DNA from: Anaerorhabdus sp036636695 | GTDB lineage: Bacteria > Bacillota_I > Bacilli_A > Erysipelotrichales > Erysipelotrichaceae | Assembly (NCBI RefSeq): GCF_036636695.1 | Contig: NZ_JAVWNW010000011.1 | Reading direction: 5' to 3' (one strand) | Length of the DNA stretch: 64,000 nt | Shown: positions 54,265 to 63,973 of the stretch, piece after piece | How the letters are laid out: the number at the start of each line of letters is the position of its first letter | Numbering within the stretch: position 1 is the first letter of the stretch | Program-made: the position numbers and the translations under genes | Notes under the pieces: generated by a model | The model's input: the letters and a program-made list of their open reading frames with translations, nothing else | Databases searched by the model: none | Told to the model about the DNA's origin: nothing

Positions 54265-55476
54265 ATGAATGCGAGAAAAATTGCATATGAGTGTTTGGTA
54301 AAAGTAATAGAAGAGGGACAATATGCAAATTTGATGATGCGTTCTTCACTGAATCAAGCAGCAGAAGTTGATAAAGGATTAATAACACAAATTGTATATG
54401 GAACATTGCGTAATTATCGCTTATGCCGTTTTCAATGGGAACATTTTGCCGAAAAGAAATGTAATCCAAAGATTGCGATTTTGTTAGATATGAGTGTATA
54501 CCAACTATTTTGGTTGGACAAAGTACCTTCATATGCGGTAGTCAATGAGATGGTTGATCTTACACCACAATCAAGCAAAGGCTTTGTGAATGCGATTTTA
54601 AGAAAAGTATTAAAGCAAGGGAAATTGGATAGTGATAAAATAGCGATTCAAACAAGTCATCCTGATTGGTTAGTTGGACTTTGGACAGCGCATTATGGTG
54701 AAGAGATAATGAAAAATATATGTTTGAGTGACTGTATGGATGCCAATGTCGTTGGTCGAGTAAATACAATAAAATGTAGTAAAGAAGAATTGGAACTTGA
54801 TGAAAAAATTCATTTCTTGGATGACACTGCTTTTGTCGCGGATTTTAATTTAGTTCAAAGTGATTACTTTAAAGAAGGCAAAATTGTTATTCAAGATGAA
54901 TCAAGTCAACAAGTTGTGAAGATGATGGATTTGGAACAAAATTTGAATGTGTTAGATTGTTGTAGTGCACCTGGTACAAAGACATCACAAATTGCCATGA
55001 TGATGAATAATACTGGAAAAATAATTGCAGGTGAATTACATGAACATCGTACTGAATTGATTTCTACTTCAATGAGCCATTTAGGAGTAACCAATGTTGA
55101 AGTAAAACAAATGGATGCACGCTTTTTGCATGAACATTACAATGAAGAGTTTGATCGTATTTTAGTAGATGCTCCTTGTTCAGGATTGGGCGTTTTAAAA
55201 CGTAAACCAGATATTAAAATACGTTGTACTCCGGAAAGTATTGATGAAATTGTAGAATTACAATGTGAAATTTTACAATCCGCTTCACGATGCTTGAAAA
55301 AAGGTGGAATTTTAGTTTATAGTACATGTACATTAAATAAAAAAGAGAATGATCGCCAAATCGCGAACTTTTTAAAAACAAATGTAGAATATGAATTACT
55401 TTGTGAAAAAACTATCTTTTCAACAGATGCAAATAAGGATGGCTTTTATATGGCGAAGCTGTTTAAAAAAGCGTGA
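54265..55476 (+). CDS. rsmB: 16S rRNA (cytosine(967)-C5)-methyltransferase RsmB
   Basis: Methylates C967 of 16S rRNA. The 403-aa protein joins an N-terminal NusB-like RNA-binding domain (about 1-130, starting ARKIAYECLVKVIEEGQYAN) to a SAM-dependent methyltransferase with VLDCCSAPGTKTSQIA, the catalytic-loop DAPCSGLG and the second Cys in VYSTCTLNKKEND. It begins 9 bases after priA and is probably in the same transcript through to thiN. Confidence 0.95.
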   Translation: MNARKIAYECLVKVIEEGQYANLMMRSSLNQAAEVDKGLITQIVYGTLRNYRLCRFQWEHFAEKKCNPKIAILLDMSVYQLFWLDKVPSYAVVNEMVDLTPQSSKGFVNAILRKVLKQGKLDSDKIAIQTSHPDWLVGLWTAHYGEEIMKNICLSDCMDANVVGRVNTIKCSKEELELDEKIHFLDDTAFVADFNLVQSDYFKEGKIVIQDESSQQVVKMMDLEQNLNVLDCCSAPGTKTSQIAMMMNNTGKIIAGELHEHRTELISTSMSHLGVTNVEVKQMDARFLHEHYNEEFDRILVDAPCSGLGVLKRKPDIKIRCTPESIDEIVELQCEILQSASRCLKKGGILVYSTCTLNKKENDRQIANFLKTNVEYELLCEKTIFSTDANKDGFYMAKLFKKA

Positions 55477-55506
55477 TTTATGGTAGAATAGTACAGTGGT
55501 GAAAAA

Positions 55507-56541
55507 ATGAAAACAATTTATGATTACAATTATGCCGATTTGGAAACACTGTTTCTAAGTCTGAATCAAAAAAAATTTAGAGCTGATCAATGCTTTCAAT
55601 GGCTTTATCGTAAACGAGTTTCTTCTTTCCAAGAAATGACGGACTTAAGTAAAGATTTAATTGAAACATTATCATCATTATATTGTATCAATCCTTGTGA
55701 ATGTGTTGAGAAACAAGTTGCGAAGGATGGTACGACAAAATATTTATTTCAACTTCAAGATGGAGCACTTATTGAAACAGTTTTGATGCATTATGAATTT
55801 GGGGAAAGTCTATGTGTTACATCACAAGTAGGTTGTAATATGGGATGTAAATTCTGTGCATCAGGTTTATTGAAGAAACAAAGAGATTTAACTAGTGGTG
55901 AAATGGTAGCACAAATTATGTATGTTCAAAAAGAACTTGATCAAGAAAGTAAACGAATTTCTAATCTTGTAATTATGGGAACAGGTGAACCTTTCGATAA
56001 CTATGAAAATGTCATGAGTTTTTGTAAGACAATCAATCATGATAAAGGTTTGGCACTGGGAGCGCGACATATCACAATTAGTACCTGTGGCTTAGTACCA
56101 ATGATAGAGAAATTTTCTAAGGAACATGTGCAATACAATTTAGCAATTTCTCTACATGCCCCAACAGATGAATTACGGTCTAAACTTATGCCCATCAATC
56201 ATGCCTATCCACTTCATCAATTGATGGATTCGTTACGTAGATATAGTGAAGAGAATAATCGTCGATTAACCTTTGAATATATCTTACTGAAAGGGGTAAA
56301 TGATTCTGATGAAAATGAAAGACAACTAGCAAATTTAATTCGCGGTATGAATGCATATGTCAATTTGATACCCTATAATCAGGTAGATGAACATGGGTAT
56401 AAAACATGTGATGCCAAGACAGCATTACATTTCTACGATTGTTTAATGAAGAATAAAGTTAAGGCAACATTACGTGCCAAACATGGTGATGATATTGATG
56501 CAGCATGTGGGCAATTACGTGCCAAACACGAAAGAGGTTAA
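55507..56541 (+). CDS. rlmN: Dual-specificity RNA methyltransferase RlmN
   Basis: Radical-SAM enzyme that methylates C2 of A2503 in 23S rRNA and A37 of some tRNAs. The 344-aa protein has the cluster motif CNMGCKFCASG and the conserved GTGEPFDNY, with a catalytic Cys near the C terminus (DIDAACGQLRAKH) and another in the CGLVPMI area. Standard length. Follows rsmB as in Bacillus. Confidence 0.96.
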   Translation: MKTIYDYNYADLETLFLSLNQKKFRADQCFQWLYRKRVSSFQEMTDLSKDLIETLSSLYCINPCECVEKQVAKDGTTKYLFQLQDGALIETVLMHYEFGESLCVTSQVGCNMGCKFCASGLLKKQRDLTSGEMVAQIMYVQKELDQESKRISNLVIMGTGEPFDNYENVMSFCKTINHDKGLALGARHITISTCGLVPMIEKFSKEHVQYNLAISLHAPTDELRSKLMPINHAYPLHQLMDSLRRYSEENNRRLTFEYILLKGVNDSDENERQLANLIRGMNAYVNLIPYNQVDEHGYKTCDAKTALHFYDCLMKNKVKATLRAKHGDDIDAACGQLRAKHERG

Positions 56542-56548
56542 GGATTAA

Positions 56549-57298
56549 ATGCGTTATTACGGAGTAACAGATAAAGGGCTTGTCCGCAAAACGAATCAAG
56601 ATAATTACGTCATTGCTTCTAATGAAGTTGGTGATGTTTTTGCGATTGTTTGTGATGGAATCGGTGGCGGTAAAGCTGGAGATGTTGCTTCAAAGATAGC
56701 AATTGATTATTTTTCAGAAGTATTTAGCGAAAATAAAGGATTCAAAGATCGCCAAGATGTAGCGATTTGGATTCGCTATCATATTTCTAAAGCTAATGAT
56801 TTAATTTTTGTAAAGTCAACAACAACGAATGTATATAAAGGAATGGGAACTACATTTGTGGGCGTACTGCTATGTAAAGTAGGACGATTTGTTGTCAATA
56901 TTGGCGATAGTCGTGTTTATTGTACCTACCCTGATGGACGATTTATTCCTGTCACAAAGGATCATACACTTGTAAATGATCTTCTAAAAACTGGTGAAAT
57001 AACCAAAGAAGAAGCAGAATTTCATCCAAAGAAAAATGTCTTAACAAATGCCTTGGGTGTTTGGGACAATGTCCGAATAGATATTGAAGAACATCCTGAA
57101 AGTATATCTTCTTTCTTAATTTGTAGTGATGGACTCTATGGTTATGTAGAGCATGATGTAATTAAGAAAGTTATGACAAGTAAAGAGTTAAGCACAACAC
57201 TAAAAGTTAGAAATTTACTCAATAAAGCTTTAAGAGTTGGGGGATATGATAACATTACAATTATTTTGATAGAATTGGAGGCAAGTGATAATCGATGA
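56549..57298 (+). CDS. prpC: PP2C-type Ser/Thr protein phosphatase (PrpC/Stp)
   Basis: Removes phosphates placed by the PASTA kinase encoded next. The 249-aa protein shows PP2C motifs: DKGLVRKTNQDNYV, FAIVCDGIGGGKAGD, GMGTTFVGVLL, VNIGDSRVY, TKDHTLV, LTNALG and SSFLICSDGLYGYV, with metal-binding Asp residues intact. It overlaps the kinase gene by 4 bases (ATGA), an arrangement conserved across Firmicutes. Confidence 0.95.
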   Translation: MRYYGVTDKGLVRKTNQDNYVIASNEVGDVFAIVCDGIGGGKAGDVASKIAIDYFSEVFSENKGFKDRQDVAIWIRYHISKANDLIFVKSTTTNVYKGMGTTFVGVLLCKVGRFVVNIGDSRVYCTYPDGRFIPVTKDHTLVNDLLKTGEITKEEAEFHPKKNVLTNALGVWDNVRIDIEEHPESISSFLICSDGLYGYVEHDVIKKVMTSKELSTTLKVRNLLNKALRVGGYDNITIILIELEASDNR

Positions 57299-58989
57299 AT
57301 GAGACGATAGCGAATCGCTATATCTTGACGAAACATATTGGTCAAGGTGGAATGGCAGATGTTTATGTAGCGGTAGATATTATTTTGAATCGTGAAGTAG
57401 CGGTAAAAGTATTACGTGGAGAACTTAGTAGTGATCCAGTTGCACTTTTACGTTTTCAACGTGAAGCGAGTGCATCTACAGCTTTAAGTCATCCCAATAT
57501 AGTTGATATCTATGATGTAGGGGAAGATAAAGGTAGACACTTTATCGTCATGGAGTATATCCGTGGAAAAACATTGAAACAATTAATTAATCAACGTGGA
57601 GCTTTATGTAAAGAAGAAGCGATTGATATAATGAAACAACTTGTGAGTGCGACGGTTGAAGCCCATCGTAAAGGAATTATTCACCGTGATATTAAATCAC
57701 AAAATGTAATCGTAAAAGATGATGGCACAATCAAGATGCTAGATTTTGGTATTGCTCTTGCACAAGGAGCTTTACAATTGACACAATCGGATTCAGTTAT
57801 GGGATCAGTACATTATTTAGCTCCTGAGTTAGCTCGAGGAGAATCGGCTACCAATCAAAGTGATATTTACTCACTAGGTATTGTGTTCTATGAATTATTA
57901 ACAGGAGAAATACCTTTCCAAGCTGATGCTCCAGTACAAGTTGCTTTAAAACATATGCGCAATGAGATTCCATCTGTGCGTGATTTTAATCCATCACTAC
58001 CACAATCTGTTGAAAACATTGTAATTAAGGCGACAGTAAAGAATAAAGCATATCGTTATAGTTCATGTATTGAGATGCTGAATGATTTGAATGCATGCTT
58101 ATTACCTAAACATGCAAATGATAAAAAACTAGTTTTTACTTCAAAAGCAAGTGGTGGGCAAACAATGGCATATCGCCAAGTTGACGATAATGATGATGAA
58201 ACACAACCAAAAGTTAAGAAAAAGGTACCTGTAAAGCGCAAAAAATCAATATTGCCAAAGATTATAGGTTCATTGATTGTTGTACTTACGATTGGTGTAA
58301 TATATATGCTAGTTACTTTAACAGGTATTCTAGACCCAATTACAAAACGTTATGTAGTTCCAGATATACTGGGAATTGCTGTAACTGAAGCAAAAACAAT
58401 TTGTACGGAGAACAGTCTTGTCTTAGATACATCAAATGTTACTTATCAGCTAACAGATAATACACCAAAGGGTCAAATTATTGCAGTAAGTCCAGAAGTT
58501 GGAACATCTGTTGAAAAAGGATCACGTGTTCAAGTAACTGTATCCAGTGGAATCGGTGTAAATATGAAAAACTATCAAGGCTGGAATGTAAAAGAAGCGA
58601 AAAATGATTTAAGTCAATATAAAAACATGCGTGTTTTAACAATTGGAGAAGATAGTACAGATGTACCTCCTGGACAAGTTATTCGCCAAGAATTACTCTT
58701 ACCAGATCAACAATTTAATCCTGAAACCGCAACAGAAGTTCGTTTAGTATTTGCAAATTATCCAAGTATTGTTATTCCATTCAATATCAAAGGAATGATG
58801 ATTGAAGATGCCAAAACAACATTAGAATCATTAGGTGCTGAAGTTATGCTTAGCACATTGGATACAAGTAATTTAACAGAGGAAGAAAAAGCCAATCTCT
58901 CTTATGGCGTTGTGATTGATACAAGTCCAGCGTTAGGAAGTGCTTATACTCAAGAAGAAGGTACGTATATTATTCTTTACTACTATTAG
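57295..58989 (+). CDS. prkC: PASTA-domain Ser/Thr protein kinase (PrkC/StkP-like)
   Basis: Membrane kinase that senses muropeptides or lipid II and phosphorylates division and cell-wall proteins. The 564-aa protein has a kinase domain (residues about 10-270: GQGGMADVYVA, AVKVLRGE, GIIHRDIKSQNV, MLDFGIA), a basic juxtamembrane stretch, one membrane segment (about 320-345) and three extracellular PASTA repeats. Together with the PASTA-bearing PBP at 2016 it ties peptidoglycan sensing to septation. Confidence 0.96.
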   Translation: MNETIANRYILTKHIGQGGMADVYVAVDIILNREVAVKVLRGELSSDPVALLRFQREASASTALSHPNIVDIYDVGEDKGRHFIVMEYIRGKTLKQLINQRGALCKEEAIDIMKQLVSATVEAHRKGIIHRDIKSQNVIVKDDGTIKMLDFGIALAQGALQLTQSDSVMGSVHYLAPELARGESATNQSDIYSLGIVFYELLTGEIPFQADAPVQVALKHMRNEIPSVRDFNPSLPQSVENIVIKATVKNKAYRYSSCIEMLNDLNACLLPKHANDKKLVFTSKASGGQTMAYRQVDDNDDETQPKVKKKVPVKRKKSILPKIIGSLIVVLTIGVIYMLVTLTGILDPITKRYVVPDILGIAVTEAKTICTENSLVLDTSNVTYQLTDNTPKGQIIAVSPEVGTSVEKGSRVQVTVSSGIGVNMKNYQGWNVKEAKNDLSQYKNMRVLTIGEDSTDVPPGQVIRQELLLPDQQFNPETATEVRLVFANYPSIVIPFNIKGMMIEDAKTTLESLGAEVMLSTLDTSNLTEEEKANLSYGVVIDTSPALGSAYTQEEGTYIILYYY

Positions 58990-58997
58990 GAGAACGG

Positions 58998-59846
58998 ATG
59001 AAAGCTAGAATTATAAAGATTGTCTCAAATCAATATACTGTTGTCACCGCAGAGAATGAAAGATTTCTTTGTGTAGCGATGGGAAAAGTTCGTCTTCAAA
59101 AAACGCCAGTTGTTGGTGATTTTGTGGAGTTTGAAAACTATCAAGATAAATACGCAATTGAAAAAATTGAAGAGCGTAAAAATTCAATGGTACGCCCAGC
59201 AATTGCAAATGTAGATCAAGCAATTTTGGTAATGTCTTGTAAAGATCCTGAATTTAGTACAGTTTTAGTTGATCGTTTATTGTTTTTGATACAAATGGCA
59301 AAGATTCATCCAATTCTTTGTGTAACAAAGATGGATTTAATAGAAGCAAATGATCAAATTTATGAACAAATAGAAGATTATCGTAAGTCTGGCTATCAAG
59401 TTCTATCATGTGGTAAAGAAAATTTAGATGAAGAACTTGCGAAAGTCTTGAAAGGTAAAATTACAGTACTTACAGGACAAAGTGGTGTAGGGAAATCAAC
59501 TCTTCTAAATACATTAGATCCAAAATTCGAATTAAGAACACAAGAAACATCCAAAGCATTGGGTAGAGGTAAACATACTACTCGCCATAGCGAACTTCAT
59601 GAAATAGCAATGGGGTGGGTTGCCGATACACCTGGATTTTCTTCTTTGGATTTCTCTCAATTTACACCAGAATATCTTGCGGAATCAATTTTAGAATTTA
59701 AACCATACATTGGTAAATGTAAATTTAGAGATTGTATTCATCAAAATGAACCTGGTTGTGCAATTAAAGATGCAGTAGAAAAAAATATAGTTTCAAAAAC
59801 ACGTTATGAACATTATCTTCAATGTATAGCATTGATGAAAAAATAG
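58998..59846 (+). CDS. rsgA: Ribosome small subunit-dependent GTPase RsgA
   Basis: Circularly permuted GTPase that matures the 30S subunit. The 282-aa protein has an N-terminal OB-fold (RLQKTPVVGDFVEF), then G motifs in permuted order: VTKMDL (G4) before GQSGVGKSTLLN (G1) and DTPGF (G3), and a zinc motif CKFRDCIHQNEPGCAIK at the C terminus. It sits between prkC and rpe as in Bacillus. GGAGAACGG precedes the ATG. Confidence 0.96.
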   Translation: MKARIIKIVSNQYTVVTAENERFLCVAMGKVRLQKTPVVGDFVEFENYQDKYAIEKIEERKNSMVRPAIANVDQAILVMSCKDPEFSTVLVDRLLFLIQMAKIHPILCVTKMDLIEANDQIYEQIEDYRKSGYQVLSCGKENLDEELAKVLKGKITVLTGQSGVGKSTLLNTLDPKFELRTQETSKALGRGKHTTRHSELHEIAMGWVADTPGFSSLDFSQFTPEYLAESILEFKPYIGKCKFRDCIHQNEPGCAIKDAVEKNIVSKTRYEHYLQCIALMKK

Positions 59847-59856
59847 GAGGTACTTT

Positions 59857-60501
59857 ATGATTGTTGCACCATCTATCTTGTCATTAGACTATAGTCAAAT
59901 GGAAAAACAAGTAAAAGAATTAAATGAATCAAATGCGAAATGGTTACACTTTGATGTAATGGATGGACATTTTGTTCCCAATTTAACATTTGGACCAGAT
60001 ATTTTAAAAGCGTACCGCAAAATGACTTCTTTACTATTGGATGTGCATATTATGGTTGATGACCCAGTTTTCTTTGCGGATGTTTTTATGGATGCAGGAG
60101 CAGAGGTAATTACATTTCATGTAGAGGCATTAGATAATATAGAGGAATGTATTCAATTAGCTCAACATATTCGCTCACGTGGAGTAAAAGCGGGGATAAG
60201 TATAAAACCAAAAACAGATCTTGTTTTAATTAAAGAATTATTAGCCGAAATTGATTTAGTTTTGGTAATGTCAGTTGAACCTGGATTTGGCGGACAATCT
60301 TTTATTCCTGAATCACTTGAACGTATTCAAACATTGAAAAAATGGATTAATGAAAAAAATCTAAATGTCTTAATTGAGGTTGATGGTGGTATTAATCAAG
60401 AAACTGGAAAATTATGTAAAGATGCAGGTGCAGATGTACTTGTAGCAGGAAGTTATGTATTTAAAAATGATATTAAAGAGGCAGTTGACTCATTATGTTA
60501 A
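59857..60501 (+). CDS. rpe: Ribulose-phosphate 3-epimerase
   Basis: Interconverts ribulose-5-phosphate and xylulose-5-phosphate in the pentose phosphate pathway. The 214-aa TIM barrel shows VAPSILSLDYSQME, LHFDVMDGHFVPNLTFGP, LDVHIMV, MSVEPGFGGQSFI and VDGGIN, with the phosphate-binding end AGSYVF. All metal-ligand His/Asp positions appear present. Overlaps thiN by 7 bases. Confidence 0.96.
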   Translation: MIVAPSILSLDYSQMEKQVKELNESNAKWLHFDVMDGHFVPNLTFGPDILKAYRKMTSLLLDVHIMVDDPVFFADVFMDAGAEVITFHVEALDNIEECIQLAQHIRSRGVKAGISIKPKTDLVLIKELLAEIDLVLVMSVEPGFGGQSFIPESLERIQTLKKWINEKNLNVLIEVDGGINQETGKLCKDAGADVLVAGSYVFKNDIKEAVDSLC

Positions 60502-61103
60502 AGAATGTTGTGCTTGTTGCAAATTTAGCAGAAGATATTCCAGTTTTAGACATGGACTATGTTGGGATTGATCGTGGCGCACTTCGTCTTGCTGAACAAG
60601 GCATTCATATGAAATTTGCAATTGGTGATTTTGATTCAATCAGCGATGCTGAAAGAAAACTAGTTGCTGCTTTTGCTGAAGAAGTGATTCAACTTAATCC
60701 AATGAAAGATTCTAGTGATAGTCAAATAGCTATTGAAGAATGTATTGAACGTGGTTATACAAATGGTGTTTTTTATGGCGCACTGGGAAGACGTCTAGAT
60801 CATCAATATGTAAATCAAAAACTATGTATGTTAGATGAATTTGATTGTACTTGTATTGATACATTTAACAAGATGTACTCCTTAAATAAAGGTAGTCATA
60901 CAATTGATAAATTAGATTATACTTATTGTTCATTTTTTGCGATTGAAGATGCGGTTGTTACGCTAGAAGGTTTTAAATATCCACTCAATGAATATTTTGT
61001 AAGTACAAAAAATCTCATAGGATTGTCCAATGAGATTCTAGATAAACATGCAGTTATTCATGTATTGCAAGGAAAAGTCCTTTGCATACAATCAAAAGAT
61101 TAA
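60495..61103 (+). CDS. thiN: Thiamine pyrophosphokinase
   Basis: Forms thiamine diphosphate from thiamine and ATP. The 202-aa protein has the TPK signature GIDRGALRLAEQGIHMKFAIGDFDSI, the Asp-rich NPMKDSSDSQIAIEECIERGY and GALGRRLDHQYVN. Start ATG overlaps the end of rpe. TPP produced would serve enzymes such as the pyruvate:ferredoxin oxidoreductase encoded at 28777. Confidence 0.93.
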   Translation: MLKNVVLVANLAEDIPVLDMDYVGIDRGALRLAEQGIHMKFAIGDFDSISDAERKLVAAFAEEVIQLNPMKDSSDSQIAIEECIERGYTNGVFYGALGRRLDHQYVNQKLCMLDEFDCTCIDTFNKMYSLNKGSHTIDKLDYTYCSFFAIEDAVVTLEGFKYPLNEYFVSTKNLIGLSNEILDKHAVIHVLQGKVLCIQSKD

Positions 61104-61129
61104 TATATTATTATTCTACTTTAAAGATT

Positions 61130-61207
61130 ACTCTTCAAATTTACTAAAGTTTATATTTATCATCGAATGGTGTTGATTATATTCTTGAATGATGAAGAGT
61201 TTTTTTA
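61130..61207 (+). terminator. Possible long-loop terminator after thiN
   Basis: ACTCTTC (61130-61136) can pair with GAAGAGT (61194-61200), followed by T. The loop of about 57 bases is long, so either it is a poor terminator or it encloses further structure. No spoVM-like reading frame lies in this gap, where Bacillus has one. Confidence 0.4.
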
Positions 61208-61220
61208 TGAAAACAAAAAA

Positions 61221-61241
61221 AAGAAGTGTAAGTCACTTCTT
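61221..61241 (-). terminator. Terminator of rpmB (minus strand)
   Basis: Eight-pair stem AAGAAGTG/CACTTCTT with loop TAAGT; on the minus strand followed by T. Confidence 0.8.
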
Positions 61242-61436
61242 TTATTTTGCAGCTTGTTCAGCTTTTAGTGTTTTTAAAGCACGAGCGGAAATACGGATTC
61301 TTTGAGGTTTCCCATCAATCATCACTTTCACTTTTTGTAAATTTACGTTCCATTTACGACGTGTTGCACGTAAAGAGTGTGAACGTCTATTTCCAGATAG
61401 CGCTTTTTTGCCGGTTACGGCACAAACTTTTGACAT
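61242..61436 (-). CDS. rpmB: 50S ribosomal protein L28
   Basis: Ribosomal large-subunit protein, 64 aa, starting SKVCAVTGKKALSGNRRSHSLRATRR and ending in a basic tail; a typical L28 with a single Cys rather than a zinc-binding four-Cys set. On the minus strand the start is preceded by AGAGGGGG. Its convergent position after thiN is the Bacillus arrangement. Confidence 0.97.
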   Translation of the reverse strand: MSKVCAVTGKKALSGNRRSHSLRATRRKWNVNLQKVKVMIDGKPQRIRISARALKTLKAEQAAK

Positions 61437-61546
61437 ACCGTAGACCCCCTCTCTATTTCATTAATCGCTTGTAAACTATAACATATCTATTAATTCTTTG
61501 CAAGTGAAAATCTATAACTTATTTTTAAAAAATGTAAAATATCTTT

Positions 61547-61577
61547 TTATCATGCGAGAAATATGTTATTATAACAT
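61547..61577 (+). promoter_or_regulatory. Candidate ftsA promoter with a palindrome
   Basis: TTATCA (61547-61552), 17-bp spacer, TATAAC (61570-61575). The -10 region lies inside the perfect palindrome ATGTTAT-T-ATAACAT (about 61563-61577), which could be an operator controlling ftsA-ftsZ. Confidence 0.45.
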
Positions 61578-61607
61578 TGTGAATTCAAAAGGGGGTTCCT
61601 AAAAGAC

Positions 61608-62864
61608 ATGGATAAACAAATCTTTGCTGCCCTAGAAATAGCAGATCACGAAATTCGTTTGATTATTGGTGAGTTTTTTAACACTCGCTTTAATATTATA
61701 AAGGTTGAGAGAGTTCCAGTATTTGGAATTGAAAAGAATCGCATTGTTGATTTTGAAGTAATTGAAGATGCGATTAAGAAAGCAACTGATAATGCTGCGA
61801 GAACAGTGGGCGCTAAAATAGAGCGAGTTTTATTATGTATTCCTTCAGTGAATATGCATCGTTATCCACTTAAGGTGAGTACAAAAGTAGAATCAATAGA
61901 AAATGTTGTAACTTTACAAGATATTAGACGTTCTGTTAAAAAGGCAATGGCAACGAAAATTGATGATTCTTTGGCACTAATTCAAGCAGTTTGTGTCAAA
62001 TATACATGTAATGGTATAAGTACTCGACGTATGCCACTTAATGAGAAATGTGATGATTTAGTTGTTGATGTGGATTTATTATGTGTTGAACGTGAAGTAG
62101 CTTTTGATTTAGTACGTTGTGTTGAAAATACCGGTTTGCATGTCATGGATGTTTATATTGACATTTATGCAATTGCGAAAGAAGCGGCATTATTTGAACA
62201 AACTGTAGACCAAAATGTTATTGTTATTAAATTGGAACGTCAATCAACAACTTTGGGACTATTGTCTAAAGGTAAGTTGATGAATAGTGATATTTTTGAA
62301 TATGGTTTAGGTAATTTTATAGATTCAATTAAGGCTAAATATGATTTGCCAATTGATACAATTTCAAAGCTTTTGAAATATAATGCTCGTTTAGATGAGT
62401 CAACTTATAATAATCAACCTATTTATATTTGGGCAAATCACGGTGATACATTTACAATGTCTGAAAAAGAATTATGTGGATGTGTTCAAAATGATGTTCA
62501 AAAATGGTTAGATGACATGAAAATAATTTGTGATCCAATCTTGAAAGCAAGCAAGACGACTGTTATGATTACTGGTGAGGGTGGAGAACTTCAGGGTTTA
62601 GCTACGCGTTTAGGTAAACATTTAGGCGTTGAGGTTAAGAATTATACACCTGAAACGTTAGGCGTTCGATATAGTGGGTTATCAACTTGTTTAGGATTAT
62701 TCTTTGCATATAAAGATCAACTTCCGATAAATGGATACACTGATAATAGTGTGGATATGGAACAATTTGAAAAGACTGTTCAGTATAAAGAAAAAACTGA
62801 AGGTTCTGAAGAAGAATCAATTACAAAAAGATTAAAGGGAATGCTTTTTGAAGCGAGAAAGTAA
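61608..62864 (+). CDS. ftsA: Cell division protein FtsA
   Basis: Actin-like protein that tethers FtsZ filaments to the membrane. The 418-aa protein has the actin-fold ATPase regions (FAALEIADHEIRLIIGE at the N terminus, VIVIKLERQSTTLGLLSKG, VMITGEGGELQGL) and a C-terminal amphipathic helix TKRLKGMLFEARK that serves as membrane anchor. Several ATPase-motif positions look divergent from E. coli or Bacillus FtsA. It has its own promoter region, separated from the mraZ cluster, and is followed after 14 bases by ftsZ. Confidence 0.93.
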   Translation: MDKQIFAALEIADHEIRLIIGEFFNTRFNIIKVERVPVFGIEKNRIVDFEVIEDAIKKATDNAARTVGAKIERVLLCIPSVNMHRYPLKVSTKVESIENVVTLQDIRRSVKKAMATKIDDSLALIQAVCVKYTCNGISTRRMPLNEKCDDLVVDVDLLCVEREVAFDLVRCVENTGLHVMDVYIDIYAIAKEAALFEQTVDQNVIVIKLERQSTTLGLLSKGKLMNSDIFEYGLGNFIDSIKAKYDLPIDTISKLLKYNARLDESTYNNQPIYIWANHGDTFTMSEKELCGCVQNDVQKWLDDMKIICDPILKASKTTVMITGEGGELQGLATRLGKHLGVEVKNYTPETLGVRYSGLSTCLGLFFAYKDQLPINGYTDNSVDMEQFEKTVQYKEKTEGSEEESITKRLKGMLFEARK

Positions 62865-62878
62865 GAGGACTTATAGAG

Positions 62879-63943
62879 ATGGCAGATTTAGCTTATAATC
62901 AAGTTGCAAAAATTAAAGTATTTGGTATCGGTGGTGCCGGTAATAATGCAGTTAATAGAATGGTGCAAGAAGGTGTTCAAGGGGTTGAATTCTTTATTGC
63001 AAATACTGACTTACAAGTATTAGATGTTTCTCCAGTAGAAAATAAAATTGTATTAGGTAAAGATGGCTTAGGAGCTGGTGGAAATCCTGCAAATGGACGT
63101 AAAGCAGCTGAAGAAAGTCAAGAAGACATCAAAAAAGCAATGGAAGGTGCAGATATGATCTTCTTAACTGCTGGTTTAGGTGGAGGTACTGGTACAGGTG
63201 CTGCCCCATTATTTGCGAAAGTTGCGAAAGAAATGGGTGCTTTAACTGTCGGTATTGTTACAAAACCATTTAGTTTTGAAGGTAAACGCCGTATGATTCA
63301 AGCAGAAGAAGGGCTTGAACAACTTAAAGAATATGTTGATAGCTTAATCATTGTTTCAAATAACCGTGTATTAGAAGTTATTGGACATATTCCATTTGAA
63401 GAAGCATTTAAAGAAGCTGATAATGTATTGCGTCAAGGGGTACAAACTATAACTGACTTAATTGCTGTTCCTGCATTAATGAACTTAGACTTTGCAGATG
63501 TTCGTTCAATTATGGAAGGTCAAGGATCTGCGTTAATTGGTATTGGAATGTCTCAAGGAGACAATAAAGCACAAGAAGCAGCTCAAAAAGCGATTCAATC
63601 ACCATTACTTGAAGCCCAAATTACAGGTGCTAAAAATGCAATTGTTAACGTAACTGGTGGAGCTTCAATCTCAGTATACGATGCGAGTGAAGCTGTAGAA
63701 TTTATTCGTGAAGCTGCAGGTAACGACATTGATATCATCTTTGGAGTTGCGATTAATGAAAAAATTGGTGATGCAATTATCGTAACAGTAATTGCTACTG
63801 GATTTGATTTACCAAAGGCTAAAATTCCTACTCAAGGTAAACCAGTAACACAATCAAATTATCATACTAGAGAAATACAAGAAGAAGTTGTTATCGAAGA
63901 AGAAGATGATAACCAAATCCCAGGTTTCTTCAAATTACGTTAA
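62879..63943 (+). CDS. ftsZ: Cell division protein FtsZ
   Basis: Tubulin-like GTPase that forms the Z ring. The 354-aa protein has GGAGNNAVNRM, the tubulin signature GGGTGTGAAP, NLDFADVRSIM (T7-loop region) and a short linker ending in the conserved C-terminal peptide IPGFFKLR that binds FtsA. The linker (about 25 residues) is shorter than in Bacillus. Last gene in the window, followed by a terminator. Confidence 0.97.
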   Translation: MADLAYNQVAKIKVFGIGGAGNNAVNRMVQEGVQGVEFFIANTDLQVLDVSPVENKIVLGKDGLGAGGNPANGRKAAEESQEDIKKAMEGADMIFLTAGLGGGTGTGAAPLFAKVAKEMGALTVGIVTKPFSFEGKRRMIQAEEGLEQLKEYVDSLIIVSNNRVLEVIGHIPFEEAFKEADNVLRQGVQTITDLIAVPALMNLDFADVRSIMEGQGSALIGIGMSQGDNKAQEAAQKAIQSPLLEAQITGAKNAIVNVTGGASISVYDASEAVEFIREAAGNDIDIIFGVAINEKIGDAIIVTVIATGFDLPKAKIPTQGKPVTQSNYHTREIQEEVVIEEEDDNQIPGFFKLR

Positions 63944-63946
63944 ATG

Positions 63947-63973
63947 AAAAGAAGAGAAATCTTCTTTTTTTAT
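63947..63973 (+). terminator. Terminator after ftsZ
   Basis: Nine-pair stem AAAAGAAGA/TCTTCTTTT with a GAAA tetraloop, followed by T. Confidence 0.85.

Noticed and set aside
61104..61220. A spoVM-like gene between thiN and rpmB
   Set aside because: No frame resembling the 26-residue SpoVM protein is present on either strand.
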